Assembly: GCA_944387115.1 (NCBI GenBank)
Contig: CALXDR010000005.1
Span: 1-58,909 of the forward strand
Reading direction: 5' to 3'
Length of the DNA: 58,909 nucleotides
Source: an uncultured Oscillospiraceae bacterium
Lineage (GTDB): Bacteria; Bacillota; Clostridia; Oscillospirales; Oscillospiraceae
Part shown: one piece after another, positions 8,541 to 17,428 of the stretch
Layout of the letters: every line of letters begins with the position of its first letter
Position numbering within the stretch: the stretch's first letter is position 1
Position numbers and translations under genes: made by a program
The notes under the pieces: generated by a model
What the model saw: only the letters and a program-made list of their open reading frames with translations
The model's database searches: none
What the model was told of the DNA's origin: nothing

Positions 8541-9138
8541 GTTCTTCCTCCTTTCTCAATACCGATACAACTGCATTCAGTTTTTCACTGGAAACCGCCG
8601 ACAGAACCGTGGGCAATATCGCAAATTTACAACTGACTTGATTGTATTTCCCCTCTATCCGCTGGATCACCGAGTGGTTATCCAGAACTGTAAGTGCCCG
8701 TTTTACCTCATCCATGTTGGGTTTTGCCGGTAAGATGGCATAGTCTGTCACTACTTTTTCCAAAAGATCTTGGACAGAACAGATAGCATCCTGCTCCAAT
8801 CCCAGCCGCTCCAGATTTTCCTCATAGAGCATACGGACTGCCAGAAGAATTGCGGTTTCTTTTTTATTCAGGTTGCAACGATTGGCCTCATCTGTGTTTA
8901 GAACATAAAAATACCCGTTCAAATCGTCCTTGCGCAGATCCCAATCCAAAACCGCCAGATACTCCTGTATGGTCTCAAAGTTGGCAGAGAGAAACACATA
9001 GTCCGGATTATTGACCCGTCTCCCCCCTGGTTGATACACATTTCTTACTACATAAGTGCGGCTGAGGAGTTGATTGCAGACAGCCTTAAAGCGCTCAAGT
9101 TCCTTTTGAGTTGCTGTACTGAACCATTCAAAACTCAT
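8509..9138 (-). CDS. jetB: Wadjet JetB, kleisin-partner subunit (DUF4194)
   Basis: This is a 209-residue DUF4194 protein, which corresponds to the KITE-like MukE/ScpB-type subunit of Wadjet. It is made of winged-helix segments, with NKKETAILLAVRMLYEEN in the middle and an acidic tail EEREEAEEDSAD that overlaps the jetC start. Its ATG forms an ATGA overlap with jetA. The family assignment rests on size, position and sequence character; the role follows from the known MukBEF-like architecture. Confidence 0.9.
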   Translation of the reverse strand: MSFEWFSTATQKELERFKAVCNQLLSRTYVVRNVYQPGGRRVNNPDYVFLSANFETIQEYLAVLDWDLRKDDLNGYFYVLNTDEANRCNLNKKETAILLAVRMLYEENLERLGLEQDAICSVQDLLEKVVTDYAILPAKPNMDEVKRALTVLDNHSVIQRIEGKYNQVSCKFAILPTVLSAVSSEKLNAVVSVLRKEEEREEAEEDSAD

Positions 9139-10532
9139 TCCTTTCTCTCCTTTCGTATAATTTGAAGCTGTGGAATAGTGTATGTATTTTCGGTAAATAC
9201 CCCTTCCAGTTCTCGGACTACAAAGTCCGCCTCTGGATCACGGCCAGCAAGTACAACCAACATGCTCATAATATAAGCCCGATCATCGGATAGCCCCATG
9301 TCTTTGGAATAGCAGACCCCGCGGTCGCCCAGCCATTTTTCCAGGTATGCCGCGATGGCGGACCTGCTATACTCCGTTTGAAGCAATTGAAGCGCCTGCG
9401 CCTCTACCGCTTCATCCAGCTCTGTTTCCTCGATCAGCACCGGAGCCGTCTTCGTTCGTTTTCCAGGTCGCTTGCGATACCAAAGACTCTTATCCGAAAG
9501 AAAAGACTGTTCATAGATCTGAAATGCCGGTTGGATCCGGTCCACCAGCTCGGAATCTCCATGTTTTCCCCCCAGAGCATTCAGAAGATAATTTAGATTT
9601 CCATGAGCGGAGAAATCTCGATTTGTTAAATTTTCTAATTTTCGCGTTGTTGCCCTGGTATACCGGCGCACCTGGTAATCAATTTCATCCAGATAGTCGG
9701 ACTCGATGCTGTCATAACAGTCCTTTACCTTGAAAATCTTTTGCAAAAGATCACGCCGACAGTCTGCCAGTGCGGCACCCCGTCTGTCTTGTACAGCTGC
9801 GTTGGAAAGATCCGTTAACAGTGCATCATCTTCCGCCCAGTTTGTAAGGATGGTTTGGATTGGAACCCGGTATTTCGGAACCGAATCCTTGACTTTTAAT
9901 GGTCGAATATAGGCCTCTACCACTTTCTGTCCAAAATCATCAAAATGCGAGACCAGAACATCATTCACTTCCTGCATTTTAATTTGTAATTGAAAGAAAT
10001 GCTTTACATTGTGATAGACCATTTGCAGCAGCTGGAGCAATTCCTGCGTATTATCGTAGGCATTGTATACCGCTGCCATCTTGTCATAGATGCTGCCGCT
10101 CTCATCAGCTACTTTCAGGGTAGAGTAGGTGCTGAACACATAGGAATAGCCACGAATGGGACTGTCATCCCGCAGTTGATGAAACAGCTGTAGAATTGAA
10201 CTACTGTATCCAGGAACCGTAATATATTCGTTGAAGTCCCCGCTGCGCTCTTTTTCAAACCACCCCTTGCTGTATAATTTACGGATTAGAAATCTGGCTC
10301 GGCCCGAAATATCACGCAGCTCTTCCTCATCAATATCCTCCCCCTCAAATGTAGCGTCGGCCAGTTTTTGCTCCAATTTGCTACGCAGCACAGAGTAAAA
10401 TGTATTCTGTGGAATTTTTAAATTATCTCGGTACACTTCCCAAAGCACATCGAGAGCATCAGCATACAGTGCGCGATTCGGCGAGGCCAACACAGAAAAT
10501 AAATCAGTTGGAATACGCTCAAACAGGTTCAT
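9135..10532 (-). CDS. jetA: Wadjet JetA, kleisin-like subunit
   Basis: The 465-residue product begins MNLFERIPTDLFSVLASPN, typical of the JetA family formerly called DUF5716, and is the kleisin-like subunit joining the JetC heads. An open frame extends 53 codons further upstream, but the ATG at 10532 has a good site (GAGAGGG, 7-8 nt away) and matches the family N-terminus. It is the first gene of the operon. This JetA is not the DUF3375 type of Wadjet type I, so the system is probably another subtype; I cannot settle which from sequence alone. I found no confident promoter in the AT-rich DNA upstream. Confidence 0.9.
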   Translation of the reverse strand: MNLFERIPTDLFSVLASPNRALYADALDVLWEVYRDNLKIPQNTFYSVLRSKLEQKLADATFEGEDIDEEELRDISGRARFLIRKLYSKGWFEKERSGDFNEYITVPGYSSSILQLFHQLRDDSPIRGYSYVFSTYSTLKVADESGSIYDKMAAVYNAYDNTQELLQLLQMVYHNVKHFFQLQIKMQEVNDVLVSHFDDFGQKVVEAYIRPLKVKDSVPKYRVPIQTILTNWAEDDALLTDLSNAAVQDRRGAALADCRRDLLQKIFKVKDCYDSIESDYLDEIDYQVRRYTRATTRKLENLTNRDFSAHGNLNYLLNALGGKHGDSELVDRIQPAFQIYEQSFLSDKSLWYRKRPGKRTKTAPVLIEETELDEAVEAQALQLLQTEYSRSAIAAYLEKWLGDRGVCYSKDMGLSDDRAYIMSMLVVLAGRDPEADFVVRELEGVFTENTYTIPQLQIIRKERKE

Positions 10533-10785
10533 TACAATCCCTCTCTTATAGGAAATATCTATGACTGGAATTTCAATCAAACTAACAGTCGGCCTGATAT
10601 GATACTTGAAAATGGCCCCCTCCACGGAAGATTTCCTTACGGGGAATGCTTTTTCTCTTTTCAAGACTGATACAGAAACGGGTTCCAGCACGGCTAGAAT
10701 TTATGGACGGCTGGATTTGGGTAGATAGAACCATATCCAAACCATTCCCCGTTCCCTACTGACACCACATCAATCTTTATCCTGA

Positions 10786-11406
10786 TTATCCCACCACTAG
10801 TTTATTTGTTTTCCTCAGAAACTTTGCCGGAATCGGCCGTTCCAGTCTCCAGGTGATATTCATGGGCTTGTTCCCGTCATGCTTTACATAGTTGGCCGCC
10901 CCCAGGAAGGTGTAGGCCGCTGCACCACCTGTGATCCGGTCCGCCTTGAATTCCCGGACAAACAACAACACCTTGCTTCCCCGCTCCCGGTGATGAATGT
11001 ACCGCTGCCCAGTGGGAGAGTCTGCTGCTGTAGTGCTCTGGCTCTGCCAATGAAACAGGCTCTCGTTGATGGAGTAGTCGTTATACATGGTGGTTGGCGA
11101 ATAGTCTTTATCCGCCTTATTTAGTGTCACAAAGAACACATCCAACCGCTTCTCTGGCAGCCACTTCACGCCCTCACGTACCGTGGCTGGTTTCAAGAAA
11201 TCCAATGCCACCAATAGTTGGTCGCGGGTATAGGTGCAGTGGAGATCCAGGGGACACTCAAACCCCAAGTCTACCGGCTCGTCGATACCCCTCTTTTTTC
11301 ACCCCTTCCACAGGAGCAAGACCTCCTCCCTTTTCACAAAACTTGTTTCAACTTTCTTAAATCTAATTGCATTTCGCCCTGTTTTGCGCAAAAATGCCCC
11401 ATCCAT
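10786..11406 (-). pseudogene. DUF3427 helicase remnant with in-frame stop
   Basis: Residues encoded from about 11300 down to 10786 match the C-terminal DUF3427 domain of large DEAD/DEAH helicases: REGVKWLPEK, VFFVTLNKADKDYSPTTMYN, HWQSQSTT, GQRYIHHRERGSKVLLFVRE and IPAKFLRKTNKLVVG. The helicase core is absent. The same frame continues upstream past TGA (11299-11301) to an ATG at 11406 with a strong site (GAGAGGAGG), so a 35-codon ORF is followed by the domain remnant. This looks like a deletion scar in a former defence or mobile helicase. Whether the 35-residue piece is translated is unknown. Confidence 0.8.
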
Positions 11407-11431
11407 GCAAAAGCCTCCTCTCAGACTAAAC

Positions 11432-11467
11432 AAAACGGTTCTCCTGTATGTACAGGAGAACCGTTTT
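11432..11467. terminator. Long perfect hairpin
   Basis: Seventeen-base arms (11432-11448 and 11451-11467) pair perfectly around a 2-nt centre, with T4 at the end of each strand. It could terminate transcription in both directions. It sits 26 bp upstream of the remnant's ATG. Confidence 0.7.
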
Positions 11468-11570
11468 CGTTGCAATCACTCTGTTTCAGCCCAATCCCAC
11501 ATCTCCATTCCTCAAAGGAACCGAGGCATACACAGGCGCTACCATCTTTACTTGTCCCTTGTACATCCTC

Positions 11571-11600
11571 AGTGTACACATGATATCCAGGTTTCGTCAA
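11571..11600 (-). promoter_or_regulatory. Weak promoter candidate before the helicase remnant
   Basis: Minus strand: -35 TTGACG (11595-11600), 18-bp spacer, -10 TACACT (11571-11576). The rest of 11470-11841 shows no gene that I can support. Confidence 0.3.
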
Positions 11601-11841
11601 GGATAAATTTCATTTTCAAGAATCTTTATCCTCCCCAATTGACGCCTGTTTTCATTTGTCAAACCGGTAGCCTCAGGGGTTTTGCGCAAATCGTTTTACC
11701 GTTCTTGGATTGAAAGACGTCAGCCAGCTACGAACACATCCCACCTGGCATCTTCCAAGTCTTCCTATCCAAGCACGCCTTGCTGCTCCACCGGGTGGAG
11801 CCACACGGCGTGTCCAGCACACCACCCCCACCACCGCTTAG

Positions 11842-13608
11842 TCAGACCGCCTCTCCCTCCTGCGAGGGCTGGAACTGGCTGTGATAGAGCTTGCTGTACG
11901 CCCCGCCGGCCTCCAGCAGTTCCTGGTGGCGGCCTTGCTCCACAATGGCGCCATCCTTCATCACCAGGATGAGGGAGGCGTCCCGCACGGTGGACAGGCG
12001 ATGGGCCACCACGAAGCTGGTGCGTCCCTCCATCAGGGCATCAAAGGCCTGCTGCACCAGCACCTCGGTACGGGTATCGATGCTGGAGGTCGCCTCGTCC
12101 AGAATGAGCATGGGGGGACGGCAGAGCATCACCCGGGCGATACACAGCAGCTGTTTTTGCCCCTGGCTCAGGCTGTCCTCGGTGAGCACCGTATCCAGCC
12201 CCTGGGGCAGGCGCTGGATGAAGTCCCAGCAGTGGGCCGCCTTTGCCGCCTCAATCACTTCTTCCTCGGAGGCCTCCGGCCGCCCGAAGCGGATGTTGTC
12301 CCGCACGGTGCCGCTCTTGAGCCAGGTATCCTGGAGCACCATGCCAAAGCTGCGGCGCAGGCTGTGGCGGGGCAGGCTGGCAATGGGCGCCCCGTCCACC
12401 CGGATGACACCGGAGTTCACCTCGTAAAACCGCATAATCAAGTTGATGAGGGTGGTCTTCCCGCACCCGGTGGGCCCCACAATGGCCACCCGCATCCCAG
12501 GCTCCACCCGGAGATGAAAGCCCTCAATCAGAGGGCGGGAGGGCTGATAGGAGAAGCAGACATTCTCCATCTCCACCACCCCTTGGACCGGCGCCATCTC
12601 CGCCGTCCCATCCCGGCGCTCCTCCGGCTCTTCCAGCAGGGCAAAGACCCGGGAGGCGCAGGCCATGGCGTTTTGCAGCTCTGTGACCACCGAACTGATG
12701 TCATTGAAGGGCTTCATGTACTGGTTGGCATAGGCCAGCATCACAGACAGTCCCCCCACCGTCAGGCTCCCCCCCGGAATGAGCATCACCCCCACCAGGG
12801 CCACCCCGGCATAGATCACGCCATTGACAAAGCGGGTGACCGGGTTGGTCAGGCTGCTGCAAAAGATGGCCCGCTGGGAGGCGTCCATCAGCGCTTCATT
12901 GACCTGGGCAAAGCGCTGGGAGGCCCGCTGTTCATAGCCGAAGGCCCGCACCACCTTCTGCCCGCCAATCATCTCATCAATCAGGGCAGTCTGCTCCCCA
13001 CGCACCTGGCTCTGCTTGCGGAAGAGCTGGAAGGACCGGCTGGCAATGAGCCGGGCCACCACAAAGCTCACCGGGGTGAGCAACACCACCAGCAGGGAAA
13101 TCCACAGATTTTTTGTGAACATAAAATAGAGCGTCACCACCACCGTCATCACCCCGGCAAACAGCTGGGTCAACCCCAGCAGCAGGCCGTCGGAGAGCAC
13201 ATCGGTGTCGGTAATCATCCGGCTGACCAGGTCCCCAGGGCTGTGGCGGTCCAGGTAGGACAGGGGGAGCTTTTGCAGGTGGGCTATGGCCTTGGAGCGA
13301 ATCTCCTCCACCACATGGAAGGTCAGGTGGTTGTTGCACAGGTTCATCAGCCACACGCACACCGACGAAATACCCACCAGCAGCAGAATTTTTCGCAGAT
13401 AGTCCCACAGCAGGGCAAAGTGCACCCCTTCTTCTGTAATCTGGTCAATGGCATCTCCAAACAGAATGGGCACATACAGCTGGAGCACCACCGACACCGC
13501 CGCCAGCACCACGCTGAGGGCCAGCACCGGCCAGCGCCGCCCCACAAAGGGGAGCAGCTTTTTCAGAGAGCTTCCCGTTCCGCCGCTGTACTGTTCCTGT
13601 GTATTCAT
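11842..13608 (-). CDS. ABC exporter half-transporter, catalytic subunit
   Basis: This 588-residue protein has an N-terminal six-helix exporter domain and a C-terminal ATPase. The Walker A is GPTGCGKTTL, the Walker B LILDEATSSIDT carries the catalytic Glu, and the switch His is in VVAHRLSTV. Its signature is non-canonical, LSQGQKQLL instead of LSGGQ. The start at 13608 follows AGGAGGTG and its ATGA overlaps the stop of the upstream half-transporter; an open frame extends further upstream but lies inside that gene. Together the two halves form a heterodimeric exporter of drugs, lipids or peptides; the substrate is not evident. Confidence 0.93.
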   Translation of the reverse strand: MNTQEQYSGGTGSSLKKLLPFVGRRWPVLALSVVLAAVSVVLQLYVPILFGDAIDQITEEGVHFALLWDYLRKILLLVGISSVCVWLMNLCNNHLTFHVVEEIRSKAIAHLQKLPLSYLDRHSPGDLVSRMITDTDVLSDGLLLGLTQLFAGVMTVVVTLYFMFTKNLWISLLVVLLTPVSFVVARLIASRSFQLFRKQSQVRGEQTALIDEMIGGQKVVRAFGYEQRASQRFAQVNEALMDASQRAIFCSSLTNPVTRFVNGVIYAGVALVGVMLIPGGSLTVGGLSVMLAYANQYMKPFNDISSVVTELQNAMACASRVFALLEEPEERRDGTAEMAPVQGVVEMENVCFSYQPSRPLIEGFHLRVEPGMRVAIVGPTGCGKTTLINLIMRFYEVNSGVIRVDGAPIASLPRHSLRRSFGMVLQDTWLKSGTVRDNIRFGRPEASEEEVIEAAKAAHCWDFIQRLPQGLDTVLTEDSLSQGQKQLLCIARVMLCRPPMLILDEATSSIDTRTEVLVQQAFDALMEGRTSFVVAHRLSTVRDASLILVMKDGAIVEQGRHQELLEAGGAYSKLYHSQFQPSQEGEAV

Positions 13609-15371
13609 GCCTGCACACCTCCTGTAATCCCAGCCGCCTGGGGCTCCTCCGGCACTTGAGAATCGTATATGCCACGATACACCGGGCACTGCTCCAGCAG
13701 CTGCTCATGGGTGCCCGCCCCCACCAGCGCACCGTTGTCCAGCACCAAAATCAAATCTGCCTGGCGCACACTGGCAATACGCTGGGACACCAGCACCGTG
13801 GTGGTGCGCTCCGCCCGGTCATAGAGCGCCCGGCGCAGGGCGGCATCGGTGGCATAGTCCAGAGCGCTGGAGCTGTCGTCCAAAATCAAAATATCCGGCC
13901 GCTTCACCACAGCCCGGGCAATGGTAAGCCTCTGCCGCTGGCCGCCGGACAGGTTGCGCCCGCCCGGCTCCAAATGGAAGTCCAGCCCGCCCGGCTTCTC
14001 CTCCACCACCTGCCGGGCCTGGGCCAGCGTCAGGGCACGCCACATCTCCTCCTCTGTGGCGTCCTCCTTGCCCCAGGCCAAATTCTCCCGAATGGTGCCC
14101 TGGAAGAGCATTGCACGCTGGGGAACCACCCCCACCATTTGGCACAGCTGCTGGCGGGACAGCGTGTCCGCCCGCTGCCCCCGGAGCAAAACCACGCCCT
14201 GGGTGGGGTCATATGCCCGCTGAATGAGGTTGACCAGGGTGGACTTCCCGCTGCCTGTACCGCCAATGACGCCAACGGTCTGCCCCTCCCCCACAGAAAA
14301 GGTGATGTGGGACAGGCTCGGCCCGCCTGCGCCGGGATAGGTGAAGCTCACATCCTCAAACGCAATGGCAGGCGCCCCCGGCTGAGGTTCAGGGGCGTCC
14401 TGGGCGGGGTAGGTCATGGCAGGCTGCACCTGGAGAATCTGGGCAGTGCGCTTGGCGCAGGCCACCGATTTATTCAGGGTGATGATGAGGGAGGCCAGCT
14501 TAATCAGCTCCACGGTAATCTGGAGTATATAGTTGTACAGCGCCACCACCTGGCCCTGGGGAAGGGCCCCCAGCTCCACCTCCATGGCAGACTGTTGGAT
14601 GAGCACCACAGCGGCGATGTTGATGAGCACATAGGTGAGGGGATTCATCAGGGCGGACAGCCGCCCCACCTGCAAATTCAGCCGGGTCAGCCCCTTGTTG
14701 CTCACCTCGAACTCCTCCACCGCTCCCGCCTCCCGGCAGAAGGCCCGAATCACCCGCACTCCGGTGAGGTTTTCCCGTGTGAGCGCCGTCACCTTGTCCA
14801 ATCCCGCCTGCACCCGTCCAAACAGCGGAATGCTCCACTTCATGATGAGGAAAATCACCGTAAAGAGCACGGGAATGGCCACCAGAAACACCAGGCCGCA
14901 GCGCACATTGATGGCGAAGGCCGCCGCCATGCCCCCGAACACAATAAAGGGGCTGCGCAGCAGCAGCCGCAGGGACATATTCAGCCCCGTCTGCACCTGA
15001 TTGGTATCGTCCGCCAGACAGGTGATGAGCATATCCCCCCCCAACCGGTCCAGCTCCCCGTGGGAAAAGGTCTGGATGTGGTCAAACAGTGCCTGGCGCA
15101 GCGCCCCTGTGAAGCCCACGCTGGCCTTGGCTGCAAAAAATTGCGCCACCACGCTAAACCCAAGCCCCAGCAGGGCCAGACCCAGCAGGGCGGCAAAGTA
15201 CCACACAACCCTGTCCATTCCACCGGCACGGATGTCCGTGTCAATCATCCAGGCCACAAAAATGGGCACCAACAGGTCCAGCAGCGCCTCCAGCATCTTA
15301 AACAGCGGCGCCAGCACGCTCTCCCGTCGGTACCCTCGGAAATACCTGCCTAGAATTCTCATCGTTCTCAC
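13605..15371 (-). CDS. ABC exporter half-transporter, degenerate-site subunit
   Basis: This 588-residue protein is the partner of the next gene and has the same fold: a six-helix membrane domain and an ATPase with Walker A GGTGSGKSTL and canonical signature LSGGQRQRL. Its Walker B reads LILDDSSSALD, with Asp in place of the catalytic Glu, and the switch His is replaced by Gln in LVSQRIASV. These changes mark the degenerate site of asymmetric exporters such as TM287/288 and BmrCD. The first ATG follows a purine-rich CAGGAGGAG site. A TATACT hexamer (15397-15402, minus strand) may be its -10, without a good -35. Confidence 0.93.
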   Translation of the reverse strand: MRTMRILGRYFRGYRRESVLAPLFKMLEALLDLLVPIFVAWMIDTDIRAGGMDRVVWYFAALLGLALLGLGFSVVAQFFAAKASVGFTGALRQALFDHIQTFSHGELDRLGGDMLITCLADDTNQVQTGLNMSLRLLLRSPFIVFGGMAAAFAINVRCGLVFLVAIPVLFTVIFLIMKWSIPLFGRVQAGLDKVTALTRENLTGVRVIRAFCREAGAVEEFEVSNKGLTRLNLQVGRLSALMNPLTYVLINIAAVVLIQQSAMEVELGALPQGQVVALYNYILQITVELIKLASLIITLNKSVACAKRTAQILQVQPAMTYPAQDAPEPQPGAPAIAFEDVSFTYPGAGGPSLSHITFSVGEGQTVGVIGGTGSGKSTLVNLIQRAYDPTQGVVLLRGQRADTLSRQQLCQMVGVVPQRAMLFQGTIRENLAWGKEDATEEEMWRALTLAQARQVVEEKPGGLDFHLEPGGRNLSGGQRQRLTIARAVVKRPDILILDDSSSALDYATDAALRRALYDRAERTTTVLVSQRIASVRQADLILVLDNGALVGAGTHEQLLEQCPVYRGIYDSQVPEEPQAAGITGGVQA

Positions 15372-15570
15372 TCCTCCTGCGCAGTTTGACCTCCTTAGTA
15401 TACACCCCTACAGGAAATTCGGGAAGTGCTGATTTTATGTCAGCCTACCCAAAAAGCGCCCCCCGCTCCGCCGCCCCTTCGTCAGGCATGGGACGGGCGA
15501 TTTTCCCGGTGCAAAGCCCCCGCCCTGTCCCATCTCCCCTGGTTTACAGGCCAGCGCCAGCAAAATTCGT

Positions 15571-15599
15571 TTGACAACGCCGCCAAAATAGGCTATGTT
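15571..15599 (+). promoter_or_regulatory. Promoter of the PF09818 ATPase gene
   Basis: -35 TTGACA (15571-15576), 17-bp spacer, -10 TATGTT (15594-15599), with the expected start about 45 bp before the ATG. Confidence 0.7.
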
Positions 15600-15654
15600 C
15601 ACAATAGCATACACACCCCGCCCCAGGGGCAGGGCAGAACCAGGAGGAATCACC

Positions 15655-17358
15655 ATGCAAACATCCGAAGCGCTCAAGCAGCTGCTCGCCCGCATCGACC
15701 GGCGCAGCTACCCCGCCTATAAAGACACCCGGGGCGCCTACCAGTTCCCCGGCTATGTGCTCTCCATTGACCACGTGCAGTCAGACCCCTTTGCCGCCCC
15801 TTCCAAGGTGAGCGTACACCTGACGGGCAAGCAGGCGGGCTTTCCCCCCGCCCTGTACGCCACCCCCCACCAGCGCATTGCCCTCCAGGACTTCCTCACC
15901 CGGCAGTTTGCCCGCCAGGCCGGGCGCACCTCCTTCCAGGCACGGGGGTCCGGGCACAGCGGACTGCTGGCCACCAGCCGCTGCGGGCAGGAGATTTTGG
16001 AGCGCACCGCCTGCCAGCTCAACCCCGCCGACGGCGGCGTGACCCTCCGCTGCGAGGTGGGCTTCCCCGCCAACGGCCGCACCATCAACGCCAGGGAGCT
16101 GGAGAAGCTCCTCTTCGACCTGCTGCCCCGGTGCGTGCGCAGCGCCCTGTGCTATGCCAATCTGGACGCCGGGCAGCTTGAGCAGGTGTCGGAGCTGGCC
16201 CAGGATCAGCACTACATCCGCCAGCAGCTGCCCAAGCTGGGGCTGTGCGCCTTTGTGGCAGACGGCAGCATCCTCCCCCGTGTCTCCGGAGTCTCCCCCC
16301 TCCCCATGGCGGGCGGGGTGCCCTTCCAGTCCCCGCCGGAGCTGTCTGTCACGCTGGAGCTTCCCCACAAGGGGCGCATCACCGGCATGGGCATTCCCAA
16401 GGGCATCACCCTCATCGTGGGGGGCGGCTACCACGGGAAATCCACCCTGCTGGAGGCGCTGGAGCTGGGGGTATACAACCACATCGCCGGGGACGGGCGG
16501 GAGTACGTCATCACCGACTGCACAGGGGTGAAAATCCGCGCAGAGGACGGGCGGAGCATCCAGGACGCAGACATCTCCCTGTTCATCAACCACCTGCCCA
16601 ACGGCAAGGACACCACCCGCTTTACCACCCAGGACGCCAGCGGCAGCACCTCCCAGGCCGCCAACGTAGTGGAGGGCCTGGAGGCGGGCGCCGGTCTGCT
16701 GCTCATGGACGAGGACACCAGCGCCACCAACTTCATGGTGCGGGACCAGCTGATGCAGCAGGTCATCCACCGGGATATGGAGCCCATCACCCCCTTCATC
16801 GACCGCATTGAGGAGCTGTACCAGACCCACGGTGTTTCCACCATTCTGGTGGCGGGCAGCTCGGGGTCCTTCTTCCACATTGCCCACCGCATCATCCAGA
16901 TGGACCACTACCGCCCCCGTGACATCACCGCCCAGGCCAAGGCCGCCGCAGCCGCCTTCCCCCGCTCCTCTGCCCCCCTGGCGCAGGCCCCCGCCCCCAG
17001 CTTTGCCCGCACGCCCCGCCCCGTCCCCGAGCTGCGCAGCGGCGACCGGGTCAAGCTGAAAACCATGGGGCAGGACGGATTTTCCCTCAACCGTGAGCAC
17101 ATCGACCTGCGCTATGTAGAGCAGCTGATTGACAGCGAGCAGTGCGCCGCCCTGGGTCACTGCCTGCTCTACGCCCACCGCTACCTTGCAGACGGAACAC
17201 GCACCTTGCAGCAGGTGGTGGATGGGCTGGAGCAGGTCATGGATGGGGAGGGACTGGCCGCTTTGTGCCAAAGCCGCACCAACGTGCCCTTCCTGGCCCG
17301 TCCCCGCCGGCAGGAGATTTTCGCCTGCTTCAACCGTTTCCGTGGGTTGCAGCTGTAA
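15655..17358 (+). CDS. Predicted ABC-class ATPase (PF09818 family)
   Basis: This 567-residue soluble protein matches the family once misannotated as isopentenyl-diphosphate isomerase. Its P-loop is unusual, GGGYHGKSTLLEAL near residue 260, and the later LLMDEDTSATNFMVRD gives a Walker B-like motif with a D/E pair. ILVAGSSGSFFHIAHRI near residue 400 looks like a switch region. No membrane segment is seen and no transporter partner is adjacent. The ATG at 15655 has an AGGAGGAA site; an in-frame ATG 20 codons upstream overlaps the promoter and is unlikely. A strong terminator follows. The biological role of the family is not known to me. Confidence 0.88.
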   Translation: MQTSEALKQLLARIDRRSYPAYKDTRGAYQFPGYVLSIDHVQSDPFAAPSKVSVHLTGKQAGFPPALYATPHQRIALQDFLTRQFARQAGRTSFQARGSGHSGLLATSRCGQEILERTACQLNPADGGVTLRCEVGFPANGRTINARELEKLLFDLLPRCVRSALCYANLDAGQLEQVSELAQDQHYIRQQLPKLGLCAFVADGSILPRVSGVSPLPMAGGVPFQSPPELSVTLELPHKGRITGMGIPKGITLIVGGGYHGKSTLLEALELGVYNHIAGDGREYVITDCTGVKIRAEDGRSIQDADISLFINHLPNGKDTTRFTTQDASGSTSQAANVVEGLEAGAGLLLMDEDTSATNFMVRDQLMQQVIHRDMEPITPFIDRIEELYQTHGVSTILVAGSSGSFFHIAHRIIQMDHYRPRDITAQAKAAAAAFPRSSAPLAQAPAPSFARTPRPVPELRSGDRVKLKTMGQDGFSLNREHIDLRYVEQLIDSEQCAALGHCLLYAHRYLADGTRTLQQVVDGLEQVMDGEGLAALCQSRTNVPFLARPRRQEIFACFNRFRGLQL

Positions 17359-17369
17359 CTGCACTACAA

Positions 17370-17403
17370 AAAATCCGGCCCCCATCCTCGGGGGCCGGAT
17401 TTT
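17370..17403. terminator. Bidirectional intrinsic terminator
   Basis: Fourteen-base arms (17370-17383 and 17390-17403) pair perfectly and end in A4 and T4. It separates the convergent ATPase and rhodanese genes. Confidence 0.85.
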
Positions 17404-17428
17404 CACTTGTGAGAAAGCCCTCGGCTCC

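Noticed and set aside
11299..11301. Selenocysteine reading of the in-frame TGA in the helicase remnant
   Set aside because: The family has no selenocysteine, no SECIS-like hairpin follows in the right place, and the upstream helicase core is missing, so decay is the simpler reading.
1800..11800. Right-hand attachment site repeating the tRNA-Pro 3' end
   Set aside because: I looked for a second copy of the TTCGAGTCTCCCC region near 10.7-11.8 kb and found none that was convincing.
11881..13659. 592-codon plus-strand frame opposite the ABC exporter
   Set aside because: It is an antisense shadow of a well-supported gene: low-complexity His/Pro/Gly-rich translation, no ribosome site and no family match.
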